Positions 26,815 through 37,410 of a stretch of DNA of 64,000 nt are shown here, piece after piece. Within the stretch, counting starts at the first letter, position 1, and every line of letters begins with the position of its first letter. Source of the stretch: Flavivirga spongiicola (lineage in GTDB: Bacteria; Bacteroidota; Bacteroidia; Flavobacteriales; Flavobacteriaceae); the NCBI RefSeq assembly GCF_030540825.1, contig NZ_JAUOEO010000001.1, positions 965,001-1,029,000 of the forward strand, read 5' to 3'. The notes under the pieces were generated by a model. It searched no databases and was not told where the DNA came from. It saw only the letters and a program-made list of their open reading frames with translations. Both the position numbers and the translations under genes were made by a program.

Positions 26815-27030
26815 TTAGTATCTATAAGTTATTCGAGCCTTTGTTAAATCGTAAGGACTCATTTCTAATTTCACTTTGTCTCCTGGTAATAATTTAATAT
26901 AATGCATACGCATTTTACCAGAAATGTGTGCAGTCACAATGTGACCATTTTCTAATTCAACACGAAACATAGCATTTGATAATGCTTCTATAATGGTTCC
27001 GTCTTGTTCTATTGCTGCCTGTTTTGCCAT
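26815..27030 (-). CDS. infA: Translation initiation factor IF-1
   Basis: 71-residue S1/OB-fold factor that occupies the A site during initiation. It starts [20 protein letters not shown], with [20 protein letters not shown] and [20 protein letters not shown]. Length matches bacterial IF-1. Between secY (10 nt) and rpmJ. The map and adk genes that often separate secY and infA elsewhere are absent here. Confidence 0.99.
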   Translation of the reverse strand: MAKQAAIEQDGTIIEALSNAMFRVELENGHIVTAHISGKMRMHYIKLLPGDKVKLEMSPYDLTKARITYRY

Positions 27031-27040
27031 AGTATATATA

Positions 27041-28393
27041 TTAAGCGCTAGCTTTTCTATTTTTACCGGTTTTCATCAAGCCATCATAATGTCTATTTAA
27101 CAAGTATGAATTTACTTGTTGCATAGTGTCAATTGCAACTCCAACCATAATTAATAATGAGGTTCCTCCAAAAAACAATGCCCATCCTTGTTGCACATCC
27201 ATAAGCTTAACAATAAATGCTGGGAACACAGCTATAAGTGCTAAAAATATAGATCCTGGTAAGGTTATTTGAGACATTATTTTATCAAGATATTCTGAAG
27301 TTTCAGAACCTGGACGAATACCAGGAATAAAACCACCACTACGTTTTAAATCGTCTGCCATTTTATTCGTTGGTACGGTAATCGCTGTATAAAAATACGT
27401 AAATACGATTATTAATAAAGCGAATACGACGTTATACCAAAAACCAAACATACTTGCTGGACCAAGGTTAGTAACTAACCATGCACCTACAGATGAATCT
27501 TTTAATAAATCCGTACCTCCTATCATACCAGGCACAAACATAATAGCTTGAGCAAATATTATAGGCATTACACCAGAAGCGTTTAGTTTTAATGGAATAT
27601 ATTGTCTTGAACCAGCCATAGCACTTTTCTCATAACCACCAGAAGCAGTTCTTCTTGCATATTGCACTGCTATTTTCCTAACCGCCATAACAAGCATGAT
27701 CGTAACCAAAATAATAACAAACCATATAACCAATTCAAAAAGAATAAGCATCACATTGTTACCTTCTAATCTAGTTGCAGCATTTTGAATAAAAGACTGA
27801 GGCAATGTTGCAATAATACCAACCATGATCAATAATGAAATTCCATTTCCTATTCCCTTATCCGTAATTTTTTCACCTAACCACATGGCAAAAATACAGC
27901 CTGTAACCAAAATACTTACAGATGAGAAATAAAATAAAGGACCGGTACCTAATAAAAAGGCACTTGGTGGAACACCTAAACTTGGTAAACTTGCTAAATA
28001 ACCTGGTGCTTGTAATAAACAAATAGCAATGGTTAGCCAACGTGTAATTTGATTGACTTTCTTTTGACCACTAGCGCCTTCTTTTTGCAATTTCTGCAAA
28101 TAAGGAATAGCTATACCCATTAACTGTACTACAATAGAAGCAGAAATGTAAGGCATAATACCTAAGGCAAATACAGATGCTCTAGAAAACGCTCCTCCAG
28201 TAAACTGGCTAAGTAGTCCTAATAAACCTGTACTAGTCTTGTCTCCTAAGGCTGCTAATTGCGCGGCATCAACACCTGGCAACGTAACCTGAGTACCAAA
28301 ACGGTATACTAATAACAGACCTAGTGTCACTATGATTCTGTTTCTTAGCTCCTCAATTTTCCAAACATTTTTTAACGATTCTATAAACTTCAT
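27041..28393 (-). CDS. secY: Protein translocase subunit SecY
   Basis: Channel-forming subunit of the Sec translocon, 450 residues with ten predicted membrane helices. The first is at about 20-38 ([20 protein letters not shown]). It has the SecY signature [20 protein letters not shown], the plug-region residues [20 protein letters not shown], and the cytoplasmic loop [20 protein letters not shown]. It ends with a basic tail. Normal size; 15 nt after rplO, so part of the spc-type unit. Confidence 0.99.
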   Translation of the reverse strand: MKFIESLKNVWKIEELRNRIIVTLGLLLVYRFGTQVTLPGVDAAQLAALGDKTSTGLLGLLSQFTGGAFSRASVFALGIMPYISASIVVQLMGIAIPYLQKLQKEGASGQKKVNQITRWLTIAICLLQAPGYLASLPSLGVPPSAFLLGTGPLFYFSSVSILVTGCIFAMWLGEKITDKGIGNGISLLIMVGIIATLPQSFIQNAATRLEGNNVMLILFELVIWFVIILVTIMLVMAVRKIAVQYARRTASGGYEKSAMAGSRQYIPLKLNASGVMPIIFAQAIMFVPGMIGGTDLLKDSSVGAWLVTNLGPASMFGFWYNVVFALLIIVFTYFYTAITVPTNKMADDLKRSGGFIPGIRPGSETSEYLDKIMSQITLPGSIFLALIAVFPAFIVKLMDVQQGWALFFGGTSLLIMVGVAIDTMQQVNSYLLNRHYDGLMKTGKNRKASA

Positions 28394-28408
28394 ACTTATA
28401 ATATGGTC

Positions 28409-28861
28409 TTATAATGTTATTGCTTCTCCGCCAGCTGCTTCGATAGCTGCTTTTGCTGAAGCTGTAAATTTATGTGCAGATACTTTTAATTTTGCTTTTA
28501 ATTCTCCTCTACCCAAAATCTTAACCAGATCATTCTTTCCAGCTAAACGATTTGAGAATAAAGTTTCAAAATCTACTGTATCTTTTATTTTCTTATCATC
28601 AACCAATTGTTGTAACGTATCTAAATTGATACCTTGATATTCAACACGGTTAATGTTAGTAAAGCCAAATTTAGGCACACGTCTTTGAAGCGGCATTTGC
28701 CCTCCTTCAAATCCTAGTTTTTTAGAATAACCTGAACGAGATTTAGCTCCTTTGTGACCACGTGTAGCAGTACCACCTTTTCCAGAACCTTGTCCTCTAC
28801 CTATTCTTTTACCTTGATTTTTTACTGAACCTTCTGCAGGTTTTAAATTACTTAAATCCAT
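28409..28861 (-). CDS. rplO: 50S ribosomal protein L15
   Basis: 150-residue protein starting MDLSNLKPAEGSVKNQGKRI. The frame continues upstream to 28918 through rpmD sequence, but this ATG matches the family start. It has the Gly/Arg-rich GRGQGSGKGGTATRGHKGAK region that threads into 23S rRNA, and the C-terminal globular part ending SAKAAIEAAGGEAITL. 13 nt after rpmD. Confidence 0.98.
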   Translation of the reverse strand: MDLSNLKPAEGSVKNQGKRIGRGQGSGKGGTATRGHKGAKSRSGYSKKLGFEGGQMPLQRRVPKFGFTNINRVEYQGINLDTLQQLVDDKKIKDTVDFETLFSNRLAGKNDLVKILGRGELKAKLKVSAHKFTASAKAAIEAAGGEAITL

Positions 28862-28874
28862 TTTCAGTTTTATA

Positions 28875-29057
28875 TTATTTTGTTTCTTCAACAGAAACCA
28901 AATGTGAAACTTTAGCAACCATACCCAAAATATTAGGTGTAGCTTCGTGCTCTTTTACCTGACCAATCTTTTTAAGACCAAGAGCTTCTAAAGTTCTTTT
29001 TTGTCTTTGCGTACGATTGATTGCGCTTTTAACTTTTTTTACTTTAATTTTTGCCAT
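28875..29057 (-). CDS. rpmD: 50S ribosomal protein L30
   Basis: 60-residue protein, MAKIKVKKVKSAINRTQRQK, with the family pattern RTLEALGLKKIGQ and a short C-terminus ending LVSVEETK. Between rpsE (11 nt) and rplO (13 nt). Confidence 0.97.
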   Translation of the reverse strand: MAKIKVKKVKSAINRTQRQKRTLEALGLKKIGQVKEHEATPNILGMVAKVSHLVSVEETK

Positions 29058-29068
29058 CTCTGATGTTA

Positions 29069-29593
29069 TTAAGCGTTAAAAACTTGTTCAAGTGAAATAC
29101 CTCTATCTCTAGCAATTGCATTGGCGTCTCTTAATTGTAATAAAGCATCAAAAGTCGCTTTTACTACATTATGAGGGTTAGAAGATCCCTGAGATTTTGA
29201 TAATACATCGTGTATACCAACAGCCTCAAGAACTGTTCTTACAGCACCTCCGGCAATAACTCCTGTACCAGGAGCAGCAGGAATAATATTTACTCTTGCT
29301 CCACCGTATTTACCTTTTTGCTCATGTGGTAAAGTTCCTTTTATAATAGGAATTCTAACCAGGTTTTTCTTAGCATCTTCAACTGCTTTCGCTATGGCGC
29401 TGGCCACGTCTTTAGATTTACCTAAACCTTGTCCTACAACACCTGCTTCGTCACCAACCACTACAATTGCCGAAAAACCAAATGCTCTACCACCTTTAGT
29501 TACTTTTGTAACTCTTTGTACACCAACTAAACGATCTTTAAGATCTAATCCACCTGGTTTTACTAACTCTGCACTTTTATATTTTTGAAACAT
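29069..29593 (-). CDS. rpsE: 30S ribosomal protein S5
   Basis: 174-residue decoding-fidelity protein. The N-terminal double-stranded RNA-binding-like domain carries [20 protein letters not shown] and [20 protein letters not shown]. The C-terminal half has [20 protein letters not shown]. 6 nt after rplR. Sequence around the known ram positions looks ordinary. Confidence 0.99.
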   Translation of the reverse strand: MFQKYKSAELVKPGGLDLKDRLVGVQRVTKVTKGGRAFGFSAIVVVGDEAGVVGQGLGKSKDVASAIAKAVEDAKKNLVRIPIIKGTLPHEQKGKYGGARVNIIPAAPGTGVIAGGAVRTVLEAVGIHDVLSKSQGSSNPHNVVKATFDALLQLRDANAIARDRGISLEQVFNA

Positions 29594-29599
29594 AATTTC

Positions 29600-29956
29600 T
29601 TAGAATTTAAGTCCTGCTTCTCTAGCTCCTTCAGCTAATGATTTTACTCTACCATGATATAAATAACCTCCTCTATCAAAAGCGATAGTTTCAATACCAG
29701 CTTTTAAAGCTTTTTCAGCAAGTGCCTTACCTACTAATTTAGCTACTTCTGATTTAGTTGCTTTCGCAGCACTAATATCTTTATCTCTTGAAGATGCAGC
29801 ACTGATAGTATTACCAGTTACGTCATCTACAATTTGAGCGTAAATTTCTTTATTACTTCTAAAAACAGCCAATCTTGGTCTAGCTTCTGTACCAGAAACA
29901 ACCTTACGGATTCTGTTTTTTATTCTTAGTCTTCTTTCGTTCTTTGTTAATGCCAT
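29600..29956 (-). CDS. rplR: 50S ribosomal protein L18
   Basis: 118-residue 5S rRNA-binding protein with the conserved [20 protein letters not shown] and the C-terminal [20 protein letters not shown] that carries it to the central protuberance. 10 nt after rplF. Standard length. Confidence 0.99.
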   Translation of the reverse strand: MALTKNERRLRIKNRIRKVVSGTEARPRLAVFRSNKEIYAQIVDDVTGNTISAASSRDKDISAAKATKSEVAKLVGKALAEKALKAGIETIAFDRGGYLYHGRVKSLAEGAREAGLKF

Positions 29957-29966
29957 AACTTAATTA

Positions 29967-30509
29967 TTAAGCTGATTTACCTGCTTTTCTTCTTATTACT
30001 TCACCAACAAACTTAATCCCTTTTCCTTTGTAAGGCTCTGGTCTTCTAAATCCACGAATTTTCGCAGCTACTTGACCAACAAGTTGTTTATCGAATGATG
30101 TTAACTTTACTATTGGATTTTTTCCTTTTTCTGATACTGTTTCAACTTTTACTTCTGGAGCAATATTTAAAACAATATTATGAGAAAAACCTAAAGCTAA
30201 ATCCAATTTTTGTCCTTGGTTAGATGCTCTATATCCTACACCAACTAATTCTAATTCTTTAGTCCATCCTTTAGACACACCTTCGATCATATTATTCATC
30301 AATGATCTGTATAAACCATGTTTTGCTTTTTGATCTTTAGAATCAGAAGAACGTGTTACTAAAACATTTCCATCTTCAACTTTAATATCTACAGAATCGA
30401 AATTTTGAGTTAACTCACCCAATTTTCCTTTCACTGTAACTATTCCGTCGTTTATATCAACCGTAACTCCTTCTGGAATTGCTACTGGGTTATTACCTAT
30501 TCTTGACAT
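29967..30509 (-). CDS. rplF: 50S ribosomal protein L6
   Basis: 180-residue protein with two similar alpha/beta halves. It starts MSRIGNNPVAIPEGVTVDIN. The C-terminal half has the signature region RRPEPYKGKGIKF with VGEVIRRKAGKSA. It contacts the GTPase-associated region of 23S rRNA. 18 nt after rpsH. Confidence 0.99.
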   Translation of the reverse strand: MSRIGNNPVAIPEGVTVDINDGIVTVKGKLGELTQNFDSVDIKVEDGNVLVTRSSDSKDQKAKHGLYRSLMNNMIEGVSKGWTKELELVGVGYRASNQGQKLDLALGFSHNIVLNIAPEVKVETVSEKGKNPIVKLTSFDKQLVGQVAAKIRGFRRPEPYKGKGIKFVGEVIRRKAGKSA

Positions 30510-30527
30510 TTCTTTCTTCTTTTTAGA

Positions 30528-30926
30528 TTAGTAAACGTAACATAATACTTCACCACCTACATTATCTCTTTTGGCTTGTTTACCTGTCATTACTCCGTGA
30601 GAAGTAGAAACAATGGCAATACCAAGACCATTAAGGATTCTAGGTAGTTCGTTAGAACCAGCATACTTACGTAAACCTGGCTTACTAATTCTTTGCAACT
30701 TCTTAATTACAGGTTCTTTAGTTTCTTTATTGTACTTAAGGGCAATTTTAATTGTTCCTTGTACTGAAGAGTCATCAAACTTGTAACTCAAAATATATCC
30801 TTGTTCGAATAATATTTTAGTGATGTCTTTTTTCAAATTAGAAGCAGGAACCTCAACCACTCTGTGGTTAGCACGCACTGCATTTCTAATTCTTGTCAAA
30901 TAATCCGCAATTGGATCTGTGTACAT
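30528..30926 (-). CDS. rpsH: 30S ribosomal protein S8
   Basis: 132-residue primary 16S rRNA-binding protein, MYTDPIADYLTRIRNAVRAN, with the family signature near the C-terminus (GIAIVSTSHGVMTGKQAKRD). In E. coli S8 represses its own operon at rplE. The gap to rpsN (68 nt) is the longest inside this spc-type segment. Confidence 0.99.
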   Translation of the reverse strand: MYTDPIADYLTRIRNAVRANHRVVEVPASNLKKDITKILFEQGYILSYKFDDSSVQGTIKIALKYNKETKEPVIKKLQRISKPGLRKYAGSNELPRILNGLGIAIVSTSHGVMTGKQAKRDNVGGEVLCYVY

Positions 30927-30994
30927 AATGAATTGATTTTGTGATCTTGGTTTTCAACTTATGTTGAACCTTAAATCTGATTATTTAAATAATA

Positions 30995-31264
30995 TTACCA
31001 ACTAGCTTTTCTAACTCCAGGGATAAGACCTTGATTGGCCATCTCTCTGAATGTTACACGAGAAATACCAAAAGTTCTCATATATCCTTTTGGTCTTCCC
31101 GTTAATTTACATCTATTATGCTGACGTATAGGAGATGCATTTTTTGGTAACTTTTGTAATGCATCGTAATCGCCAGCTTCTTTTAAAGCTTTACGTTTTT
31201 CGGCATACTTAGCTACTGTTTTAGCTCTTTTTACCTCACGGGCTTTCATTGATTCTTTAGCCAT
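30995..31264 (-). CDS. rpsN: 30S ribosomal protein S14, zinc-free long form
   Basis: 89-residue long-type S14, [20 protein letters not shown], with [20 protein letters not shown] near the C-terminus. It has a single Cys and none of the CxxC pairs of the short zinc-binding type, so it is the C-minus type, like L36 in this cluster. 3 nt after rplE. Confidence 0.98.
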   Translation of the reverse strand: MAKESMKAREVKRAKTVAKYAEKRKALKEAGDYDALQKLPKNASPIRQHNRCKLTGRPKGYMRTFGISRVTFREMANQGLIPGVRKASW

Positions 31265-31267
31265 ATC

Positions 31268-31819
31268 TTAGTTCTTTTGAAAAGGTAATCCTAATTCAGT
31301 TAATAATGATTTTGCTTCTTTATCTGTATCTGCTGTTGTTACAAATGTAATATCCATACCTGAAATTTTATTTACCTTATCGATATTAATCTCCGGGAAT
31401 ATAATTTGTTCAGTAACTCCTAAATTGTAGTTACCACGTCCGTCAAATCCAGTTGCTTTTATCCCATTAAAATCTCTTACGCGTGGTAAGGCAGAAGTAA
31501 CTAAACGATCTAAAAACTCATACATTTTTTCTCCACGTAAAGTAACTTTAGCCCCAATTGGCATTCCTTTACGTAATTTGAAAGATGCAACATCTTTTTT
31601 AGATAAAGTTGCTATAGCTTTTTGTCCAGTTATAGTAGCTAACTCCTCAACTGCATAGTCAATAAGTTTTTTATCTGCTACAGCAGCACCAACTCCTTTA
31701 GATACAACGATCTTAGTAAGCTTAGGTACTTGCATTACATTTTTATAACCAAATTCGTCTGTAAGAGCAGCAATTACTTTGCTTTTATACTCTTCTTTAA
31801 GTCTAGGTGAATATGCCAT
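31268..31819 (-). CDS. rplE: 50S ribosomal protein L5
   Basis: 183-residue 5S rRNA-binding protein of the central protuberance. It contains [40 protein letters not shown] and the C-terminal [20 protein letters not shown]. 2 nt after rplX. Normal length, no anomalies. Confidence 0.99.
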   Translation of the reverse strand: MAYSPRLKEEYKSKVIAALTDEFGYKNVMQVPKLTKIVVSKGVGAAVADKKLIDYAVEELATITGQKAIATLSKKDVASFKLRKGMPIGAKVTLRGEKMYEFLDRLVTSALPRVRDFNGIKATGFDGRGNYNLGVTEQIIFPEINIDKVNKISGMDITFVTTADTDKEAKSLLTELGLPFQKN

Positions 31820-31821
31820 AA

Positions 31822-32133
31822 CTATATTACTTCATTAGATTTTACTGAAAATCTTACTTTCTTATCGCCTTCTACTTTATATCCAACTCTAGTTGTTTCT
31901 CCTTTTGAAGTTAACAATGATAAGTTAGAAATATGAATAGCAGCTTCTTTCTCTACGATTCCGCCTTGAGGGTTTTGTGCACTTGGCTTAGTGTGTTTCT
32001 TCACCATATTTACACCCTCAACAATCGCTTTGTTCTTTTCTATTAATACCTTTTGTACTTTACCTTCAGACCCTTTATGATCTCCAGCAATTACTTTTAC
32101 AGTATCTCCAGTTTTTATTTTAAGCTTTGTCAT
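31822..32133 (-). CDS. rplX: 50S ribosomal protein L24
   Basis: 103-residue assembly initiator protein with a KOW motif near the N-terminus ([20 protein letters not shown]). It binds near the 5' end of 23S rRNA and the exit tunnel. 14 nt after rplN and 2 nt before rplE. Confidence 0.99.
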   Translation of the reverse strand: MTKLKIKTGDTVKVIAGDHKGSEGKVQKVLIEKNKAIVEGVNMVKKHTKPSAQNPQGGIVEKEAAIHISNLSLLTSKGETTRVGYKVEGDKKVRFSVKSNEVI

Positions 32134-32147
32134 CTTAAATTAATGTA

Positions 32148-32516
32148 TTAAAGCACCTCTGGTGCTAATGATACAATTTTCATGAATTGTTTATCACGAA
32201 GTTCTCTAGCAACAGGACCAAATACACGTGTTCCTCTCATCTCACCTGTTGGGTTTAATAAAACACATGCATTATCGTCAAATCTAATATAAGATCCATC
32301 AGGTCTTCTTACTTCTTTTTTAGTACGAACAACAACTGCAGTAGAAACAGCACCTTTTTTAATGTTTCCATTAGGTGTTGCATCTTTAACAGAAACAACT
32401 ATTTTGTCTCCTACAGAAGCGTATCTTCTTTTAGTACCACCTAGAACACGTATTGTTAATACTTCTTTTGCTCCAGTGTTATCTGCTACCTTTAATCTTG
32501 ATTCTTGCTGTACCAT
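32148..32516 (-). CDS. rplN: 50S ribosomal protein L14
   Basis: 122-residue beta-barrel protein, [20 protein letters not shown], with the conserved [20 protein letters not shown] segment. It contacts the subunit interface with L19. 2 nt after rpsQ. Exact family length. Confidence 0.99.
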   Translation of the reverse strand: MVQQESRLKVADNTGAKEVLTIRVLGGTKRRYASVGDKIVVSVKDATPNGNIKKGAVSTAVVVRTKKEVRRPDGSYIRFDDNACVLLNPTGEMRGTRVFGPVARELRDKQFMKIVSLAPEVL

Positions 32517-32518
32517 AA

Positions 32519-32776
32519 TTATTTAGCTCTTTCTATGATTTCAACTAATCTCCAACATTTAGATTTACTTAAAGGTCTTGTTTCCATGATCTTTACAGTA
32601 TCACCAATGTTACAATCGTTTGTTTCGTCGTGTGCAACATATTTTTTTGTTTTTAACACGAACTTACCATACATAGGGTGTTTCACTTTTTTAACCTCTG
32701 CAACAACTATTGATTTTTGCATTTTGTTACTAGTAACAACTCCTATACGTTCTTTTCTTAAATTTCTTGTTTCCAT
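32519..32776 (-). CDS. rpsQ: 30S ribosomal protein S17
   Basis: 85-residue OB-fold protein, [20 protein letters not shown], with the family signature [20 protein letters not shown]. Primary 16S rRNA binder. 12 nt after rpmC. Confidence 0.99.
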   Translation of the reverse strand: METRNLRKERIGVVTSNKMQKSIVVAEVKKVKHPMYGKFVLKTKKYVAHDETNDCNIGDTVKIMETRPLSKSKCWRLVEIIERAK

Positions 32777-32788
32777 CTTTCAGCAGAA

Positions 32789-32980
32789 TTATTGTAATTC
32801 TCTTTTAGTTAATTCTGTCGCAATTCTAGCTACAGTACGTCTAATACCACGTAACTGAATTGGATTTTCTAAAGGAGATATTGCATGAGCCATTTTTAGG
32901 TCTGAATAACTTTTTTTAGTCTCACCAAGTTTTTCTTGTAACTCAGCTGTAGATAATTCTTTAATTTCTGATTGTTTCAT
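32789..32980 (-). CDS. rpmC: 50S ribosomal protein L29
   Basis: 63-residue helical hairpin protein at the exit tunnel, MKQSEIKELSTAELQEKLGE. The open frame reaches 33016 inside rplP, but this ATG gives the family start and a 13-nt gap from rplP. It has the typical PLENPIQLRGIRRTVARIAT end. Confidence 0.98.
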   Translation of the reverse strand: MKQSEIKELSTAELQEKLGETKKSYSDLKMAHAISPLENPIQLRGIRRTVARIATELTKRELQ

Positions 32981-32993
32981 AATATCAAATAAA

Positions 32994-33413
32994 TTATGCT
33001 TCGTAATCCCGAGCAATTAAAAACTTAGTTTTTACTGGTAACTTTTGCGCTGCTAAACGTAATGCTTCTTTAGCAATATCTAACGGCACGCCACCAATTT
33101 CAAATAAAACACGACCTGGTCTACAAACAGCTACCCAATATTCAACGGCACCTTTACCTTTACCCATACGTACTTCAAGAGGCTTTTTTGTAATAGGCTT
33201 GTCTGGAAATATTTTAATCCAAAGTTGCCCTTCTCTTTTCATGTAACGTGTAGCGGCAATACGAGCTGCTTCAATTTGACGTGATGTTATAAAAGTTGCG
33301 TCTAATGCTTTTATTCCAAAAGTACCGCTTGAAAGTTGATGTCCTCTTCCAGAGAGACCTTTCATACGTCCTTTTTGTTGCTTACGAAATTTTGTTCTTT
33401 TAGGCTGTAACAT
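32994..33413 (-). CDS. rplP: 50S ribosomal protein L16
   Basis: 139-residue protein near the A-site t[23 protein letters not shown], with the conserved [20 protein letters not shown] and [10 protein letters not shown] segments. 22 nt after rpsC. The Arg of the family hydroxylation site lies in the usual region, but modification cannot be judged here. Confidence 0.99.
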   Translation of the reverse strand: MLQPKRTKFRKQQKGRMKGLSGRGHQLSSGTFGIKALDATFITSRQIEAARIAATRYMKREGQLWIKIFPDKPITKKPLEVRMGKGKGAVEYWVAVCRPGRVLFEIGGVPLDIAKEALRLAAQKLPVKTKFLIARDYEA

Positions 33414-33435
33414 TTTTTCTTTACTTTATAAAAAA

Positions 33436-34164
33436 TTACTTTCTACGACGAGGTTTGTTATCTCTGTTTCCACCACGTCCTCCGGCTCCACCTTTTCCTT
33501 GCTTCTTAGATAAACCAACAAGCGGAGAAAGTTCTCTTTTACCATATACTTCACCTTTCATGATCCATACTTTAACACCCAATCTACCATAAGTAGTGTG
33601 TGCCTCAACTAAAGCATAATCAATATCGGCTCTAAAGGTTGATAAAGGAATACGTCCTTCTTTGTAGTGTTCTGAACGTGCCATTTCTGCACCATTTAAA
33701 CGACCACTAATTTGGATTTTAATTCCTTCTGCATTCATACGCATTGTAGCAGCGATAGCCATCTTTATTGCACGTCTGTATGAAATTCTGTTTTCAATTT
33801 GACGAGCAATACTAGATCCTACTAAAAATGCATCAAGTTCAGGTCTTTTTATTTCAAAGATGTTAATCTGAACTTCTTTTCCTGTAATTTTTTTAAGCTC
33901 TTCTTTTAACTTGTCTACCTCTTGACCACCTTTTCCGATAATAATACCAGGTCTAGCAGTAGTGATAGTAACGGTTACAAGTTTTAAAGTTCTTTCAATA
34001 ATTACTCTACTTACACTAGCTTTAGATAAACGTGCGTGAACGTATTTTCTAATTTTATCGTCTTCGGCAAGCTTATCTCCATAATCATTACCTCCGTACC
34101 AGTTAGATTCCCATCCTCTGATAATACCTAAGCGATTTCCGATTGGATTTGTTTTTTGTCCCAT
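33436..34164 (-). CDS. rpsC: 30S ribosomal protein S3
   Basis: 242-residue mRNA-entry protein, [23 protein letters not shown] domain (about 40-110) carries the GXXG loop as [20 protein letters not shown]. The C-terminal domain has [21 protein letters not shown] Gly/Lys/Arg-rich tail ([20 protein letters not shown]) ends it. 9 nt after rplV. Confidence 0.99.
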   Translation of the reverse strand: MGQKTNPIGNRLGIIRGWESNWYGGNDYGDKLAEDDKIRKYVHARLSKASVSRVIIERTLKLVTVTITTARPGIIIGKGGQEVDKLKEELKKITGKEVQINIFEIKRPELDAFLVGSSIARQIENRISYRRAIKMAIAATMRMNAEGIKIQISGRLNGAEMARSEHYKEGRIPLSTFRADIDYALVEAHTTYGRLGVKVWIMKGEVYGKRELSPLVGLSKKQGKGGAGGRGGNRDNKPRRRK

Positions 34165-34173
34165 ACTTCTATC

Positions 34174-34581
34174 TTAGCTTTGTGTGTTATTGTTAGCTCC
34201 AACTACTAATGTAACGTGGTTAGAACGTTTTCTAATTCTGTGTGCACGACCTTGAGGTGCCGGACGTAATCTCTTTAACATAGATCCGCTGTCAACTCTA
34301 ATCTCTTTTACAACTAATTCAGCCTCTTCAATGTTAGCTTCCTCGTTTTTAGACTGCCAGTTTGCAATGGCTGACAATAACAATTTCTCTAAACGACCAG
34401 ATGCTTCTTTTTGGTTGAATTTTAAGATATTAAGTGCATGTTCTACTTTTTCACCTCTTACTAAATCGGCTACTAAACGCATTTTTCTTGGTGATGTAGG
34501 ACAATTATTAAGTTTAGCAAAAGCAACTTGCTTTTTCCCTTCCTTAATAGCGTCTGCCATTTGTTTTTTACGACTTCCCAT
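34174..34581 (-). CDS. rplV: 50S ribosomal protein L22
   Basis: 135-residue exit-tunnel protein. A short extra N-terminus ([20 protein letters not shown]) precedes the family core [20 protein letters not shown]. The beta-hairpin that lines the tunnel is [20 protein letters not shown]. 6 nt after rpsS. Confidence 0.98.
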   Translation of the reverse strand: MGSRKKQMADAIKEGKKQVAFAKLNNCPTSPRKMRLVADLVRGEKVEHALNILKFNQKEASGRLEKLLLSAIANWQSKNEEANIEEAELVVKEIRVDSGSMLKRLRPAPQGRAHRIRKRSNHVTLVVGANNNTQS

Positions 34582-34587
34582 AGCTTA

Positions 34588-34866
34588 CTACTTTTTACCT
34601 TTGTTTTTAGCACCTGCATGTCCACGGAATGAACGTGTTGGTGAAAATTCTCCTAACTTATGACCTACCATGTTTTCTGTTACATAAACTGGTACAAATT
34701 GACGGCCATTATGTACTGCAATTGTTTGCCCAACAAAATCTGGAGTAATCATACTAGCTCTTGACCAAGTTTTGATTACTGTTTTCTTGTTAGATTCAAC
34801 ATTAACAGCTACTTTCTTTTCTAACTTATAATGAACGTAAGGTCCTTTTTTTAATGATCTTGCCAT
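34588..34866 (-). CDS. rpsS: 30S ribosomal protein S19
   Basis: 92-residue head protein, [20 protein letters not shown], with the family signature [20 protein letters not shown] and [16 protein letters not shown]. 3 nt after rplB. Confidence 0.99.
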   Translation of the reverse strand: MARSLKKGPYVHYKLEKKVAVNVESNKKTVIKTWSRASMITPDFVGQTIAVHNGRQFVPVYVTENMVGHKLGEFSPTRSFRGHAGAKNKGKK

Positions 34867-34869
34867 GTC

Positions 34870-35697
34870 TTATTTCTTTCTACGTTCTACAATATATTTA
34901 TTACTTGCTTTAGTCTTAGAACGGGTTCTGTAACCTTTAGCTGGAATACCGTTTCTAGAACGTGGATGTCCACCAGAAGATTTACCTTCACCACCACCCA
35001 TTGGGTGATCGACTGGATTCATAACTACTGGTCTAGTACGAGGACGTCTTCCTAACCATCTAGTTCTACCTGCCTTACCACCAACTAATAACTGGTGATC
35101 TGAGTTAGACACTACACCTATAGTTGCCATACAGTTAACAAGAACTAATCTTGTTTCTCCTGAAGGCAATTTAATAGTAGCAAACTTCCCATCTCTCGCC
35201 ATTAATTGTGCAAAAGCACCAGCACTACGAGCCATAACAGCTCCTTGTCCTGGGCGTAATTCTACACAAGAAATAATAGTTCCTAATGGAATTTCACTTA
35301 ATGGCATGGCATTTCCAATTTCTGGAGCAACTCCTTCTAAACCAGACACCACTTTTTGCCCAACCTGTAAACCATTTTGAGCAATAATATATCTTTTTTC
35401 GCCATCTTGATAATTCAATAATGCGATAAAAGCGGTTCTGTTTGGATCGTATTCGATAGACTTAACTTCTGCTGGAACTCCAGTTTTGTTACGTTTAAAA
35501 TCGATAATACGATACTTCTTTTTATGACCTCCACCTATATAGCGCATGGTCATTTTTCCTTGACTGTTTCTACCACCAGACCTTTTATTCGGAACGAGTA
35601 AACTCTTTTCCGGCTTATCAGTAGTTATGGCGTCATAACCATTTACTACTCTAAATCGCTGTCCTGGTGTGATCGGTTTTAATTTTCTTACTGACAT
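34870..35697 (-). CDS. rplB: 50S ribosomal protein L2
   Basis: 275-residue protein close to the peptidyl-transferase centre. It contains [20 protein letters not shown], the SH3-like [20 protein letters not shown], and the functional C-terminal loop [20 protein letters not shown] with the conserved His. 10 nt after rplW. Confidence 0.99.
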   Translation of the reverse strand: MSVRKLKPITPGQRFRVVNGYDAITTDKPEKSLLVPNKRSGGRNSQGKMTMRYIGGGHKKKYRIIDFKRNKTGVPAEVKSIEYDPNRTAFIALLNYQDGEKRYIIAQNGLQVGQKVVSGLEGVAPEIGNAMPLSEIPLGTIISCVELRPGQGAVMARSAGAFAQLMARDGKFATIKLPSGETRLVLVNCMATIGVVSNSDHQLLVGGKAGRTRWLGRRPRTRPVVMNPVDHPMGGGEGKSSGGHPRSRNGIPAKGYRTRSKTKASNKYIVERRKK

Positions 35698-35707
35698 TGT
35701 TGTCTAA

Positions 35708-35998
35708 TTACATGTTACTGTATAAATCAATCATTTCACCTTCCGCCAGTTGTACAATTGCTTTTTTAACAGCATTTGTTTTACCATTTTGAATCCCAGT
35801 CTTTGTATGACGTGTTCTTCTATCTGGACGGACATTTATAGTACGAACTTTTTCAACAGAAACACCATAAGCAGCTTCCACCGCTTTTTTGATTTCTACC
35901 TTGTTCGCCTTTGTATTCACCGCGAAAGTATAGCAGTTTCTTAACTCGCTATCTGCAGTCGCTTTTTCCGTGATTATAGGTTTAATTAAGATACTCAT
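35708..35998 (-). CDS. rplW: 50S ribosomal protein L23
   Basis: 96-residue exit-tunnel protein that docks SRP and trigger factor, MSILIKPIITEKATADSELR. It has NKVEIKKAVEAAYGVSVEKV and a basic loop RPDRRTRHTKTGIQNGKTNA. 5 nt after rplD. Confidence 0.98.
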   Translation of the reverse strand: MSILIKPIITEKATADSELRNCYTFAVNTKANKVEIKKAVEAAYGVSVEKVRTINVRPDRRTRHTKTGIQNGKTNAVKKAIVQLAEGEMIDLYSNM

Positions 35999-36003
35999 GG
36001 TTT

Positions 36004-36633
36004 CTATTTACTTAAATTTGTTTCAATTCCTGCTAAAGCTCCCTCTAAAAGTATTACTTGATTTGCATTTAAAATCTTGTAAGTGCTTAATTCCGAGTTA
36101 GTTATAACTTCTGAGCTTTTTAAATTGCGCGATGACAAATATACATTATTATTCGTGCCACCCAACACAAAGAGAGACTTTTTGTTTTCTAGGTCTAAAG
36201 CCTTTAAAACAGCTGTAAAGTTTTTAGTTTTTACAGTGTCAAAGTTAAAGTCTTCTAACACAACAATTGACTTCTCACCTGCTTTGATACTTAATGCAGA
36301 TTTACGTGCTAAACGTTTAACATTTTTATTAAGTTTGAAGTTATAATTTCTTGGTCTTGGACCGAACATACGACCACCACCTTTAAATATACCAGACTTA
36401 ATACTACCTGCTCTCGCTGTACCAGTTCCTTTTTGCTTTTTAATCTTACGTGTACTTCCAGTAATCTCACCTCTTTCTTTAGACTTGTGAGTTCCTTGTC
36501 TTTGGTTTGCTAAATATTGTTTAACATCCAAATATACAGCGTGATTATTAGGCTCAATAGCGAACACATCTTTAGAAAGGTCTGCCTTTCTTCCTGTGTC
36601 TTTTCCGTTTATATCTAAAACTGCTACTTTCAT
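36004..36633 (-). CDS. rplD: 50S ribosomal protein L4
   Basis: 209-residue protein whose extended loop lines the exit tunnel (QGTHKSKERGEITGSTRKIK and GGRMFGPRPRNYNFKLNKNV). In E. coli L4 also regulates the S10 operon through its leader. Its ATG overlaps the rplC stop by one base (TAATG), so the two are translationally coupled. Confidence 0.98.
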   Translation of the reverse strand: MKVAVLDINGKDTGRKADLSKDVFAIEPNNHAVYLDVKQYLANQRQGTHKSKERGEITGSTRKIKKQKGTGTARAGSIKSGIFKGGGRMFGPRPRNYNFKLNKNVKRLARKSALSIKAGEKSIVVLEDFNFDTVKTKNFTAVLKALDLENKKSLFVLGGTNNNVYLSSRNLKSSEVITNSELSTYKILNANQVILLEGALAGIETNLSK

Positions 36634-37250
36634 TATTTTCTAATAATTACATAAGCGTTTTTATGTCCAGGCACACAACCTTTAACAACTAGTAGATTCT
36701 TTTCAGCAACTACTTTTAAAACTCTTAAATTTTGAACTTTTATTGTCTCTCCACCCATTCTTCCGGCCATTTTCATGCCTTTAAAAACTCTTGCAGGGTA
36801 AGATGCAGCTCCAATTGATCCTGGCGCTCTTAAACGGTTATGTTGACCGTGAGTAGCTTGACCTACACCACCAAAACCATGACGTTTTACTACACCTTGA
36901 AATCCTTTACCTTTAGATGTTCCTGCTACATCAACAAATTCACCTTCAGTGAAATGTTCAACAGTGATGGCATCTCCTAATTTGTACTCCTCATCAAAAC
37001 CTTTGAATTCTACGATTTTGCGTTTTACAGAAGTTCCTGCTTTTTTAGCGTGACCTAAGTCAGCTTTAGTAGCGCTTTTTTCTGTCGCGTCATCGAAACC
37101 AAGTTGAACAGCTTTATAACCATCAACTTCTTCGGTTCTGACTTGGGTAACGATACATGGTCCAGCTTCGATAACTGTACAAGGAATATTCTTTCCATTG
37201 TCATCAAAGATGCTGGTCATACCGATTTTTTTTCCAATTAACCCAGACAT
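36633..37250 (-). CDS. rplC: 50S ribosomal protein L3
   Basis: 205-residue early-assembly protein near the peptidyl-transferase centre. It starts [20 protein letters not shown] and has the signature [20 protein letters not shown] and [20 protein letters not shown]. It is separated from rpsJ by 192 nt containing a terminator-like hairpin and repeats, so it may head a separate transcript. Confidence 0.98.
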   Translation of the reverse strand: MSGLIGKKIGMTSIFDDNGKNIPCTVIEAGPCIVTQVRTEEVDGYKAVQLGFDDATEKSATKADLGHAKKAGTSVKRKIVEFKGFDEEYKLGDAITVEHFTEGEFVDVAGTSKGKGFQGVVKRHGFGGVGQATHGQHNRLRAPGSIGAASYPARVFKGMKMAGRMGGETIKVQNLRVLKVVAEKNLLVVKGCVPGHKNAYVIIRK

Positions 37251-37315
37251 ATTTATTATTTATTAATTATTACTATTTCGTTGAAATAAGCTTCAACATT
37301 AACTATTTAAAAAAA

Positions 37316-37345
37316 TTCAGGGACAAAATACGTTTCGTCCCTGAA
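37316..37345 (-). terminator. Terminator or regulatory hairpin between rpsJ and rplC
   Basis: TTCAGGGAC (37316-37324) pairs perfectly with GTCCCTGAA (37337-37345). On the minus strand seven T residues follow (37310-37316 region). It lies about 100 nt after rpsJ and 65 nt before rplC. Confidence 0.75.
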
Positions 37346-37389
37346 ATGTATTTTACCGTTTTTCCTTCGCTCGCAGCTCCAGACATGTC

Positions 37390-37408
37390 TTGAAACTTCT
37401 AGTTTCAA
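37390..37408. repeat. Short stem-loop in the rpsJ-rplC gap
   Basis: TTGAAACT, loop TCT, AGTTTCAA, directly beside the dispersed palindromic repeat. No T-run. Confidence 0.6.
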
Positions 37409-37410
37409 TT

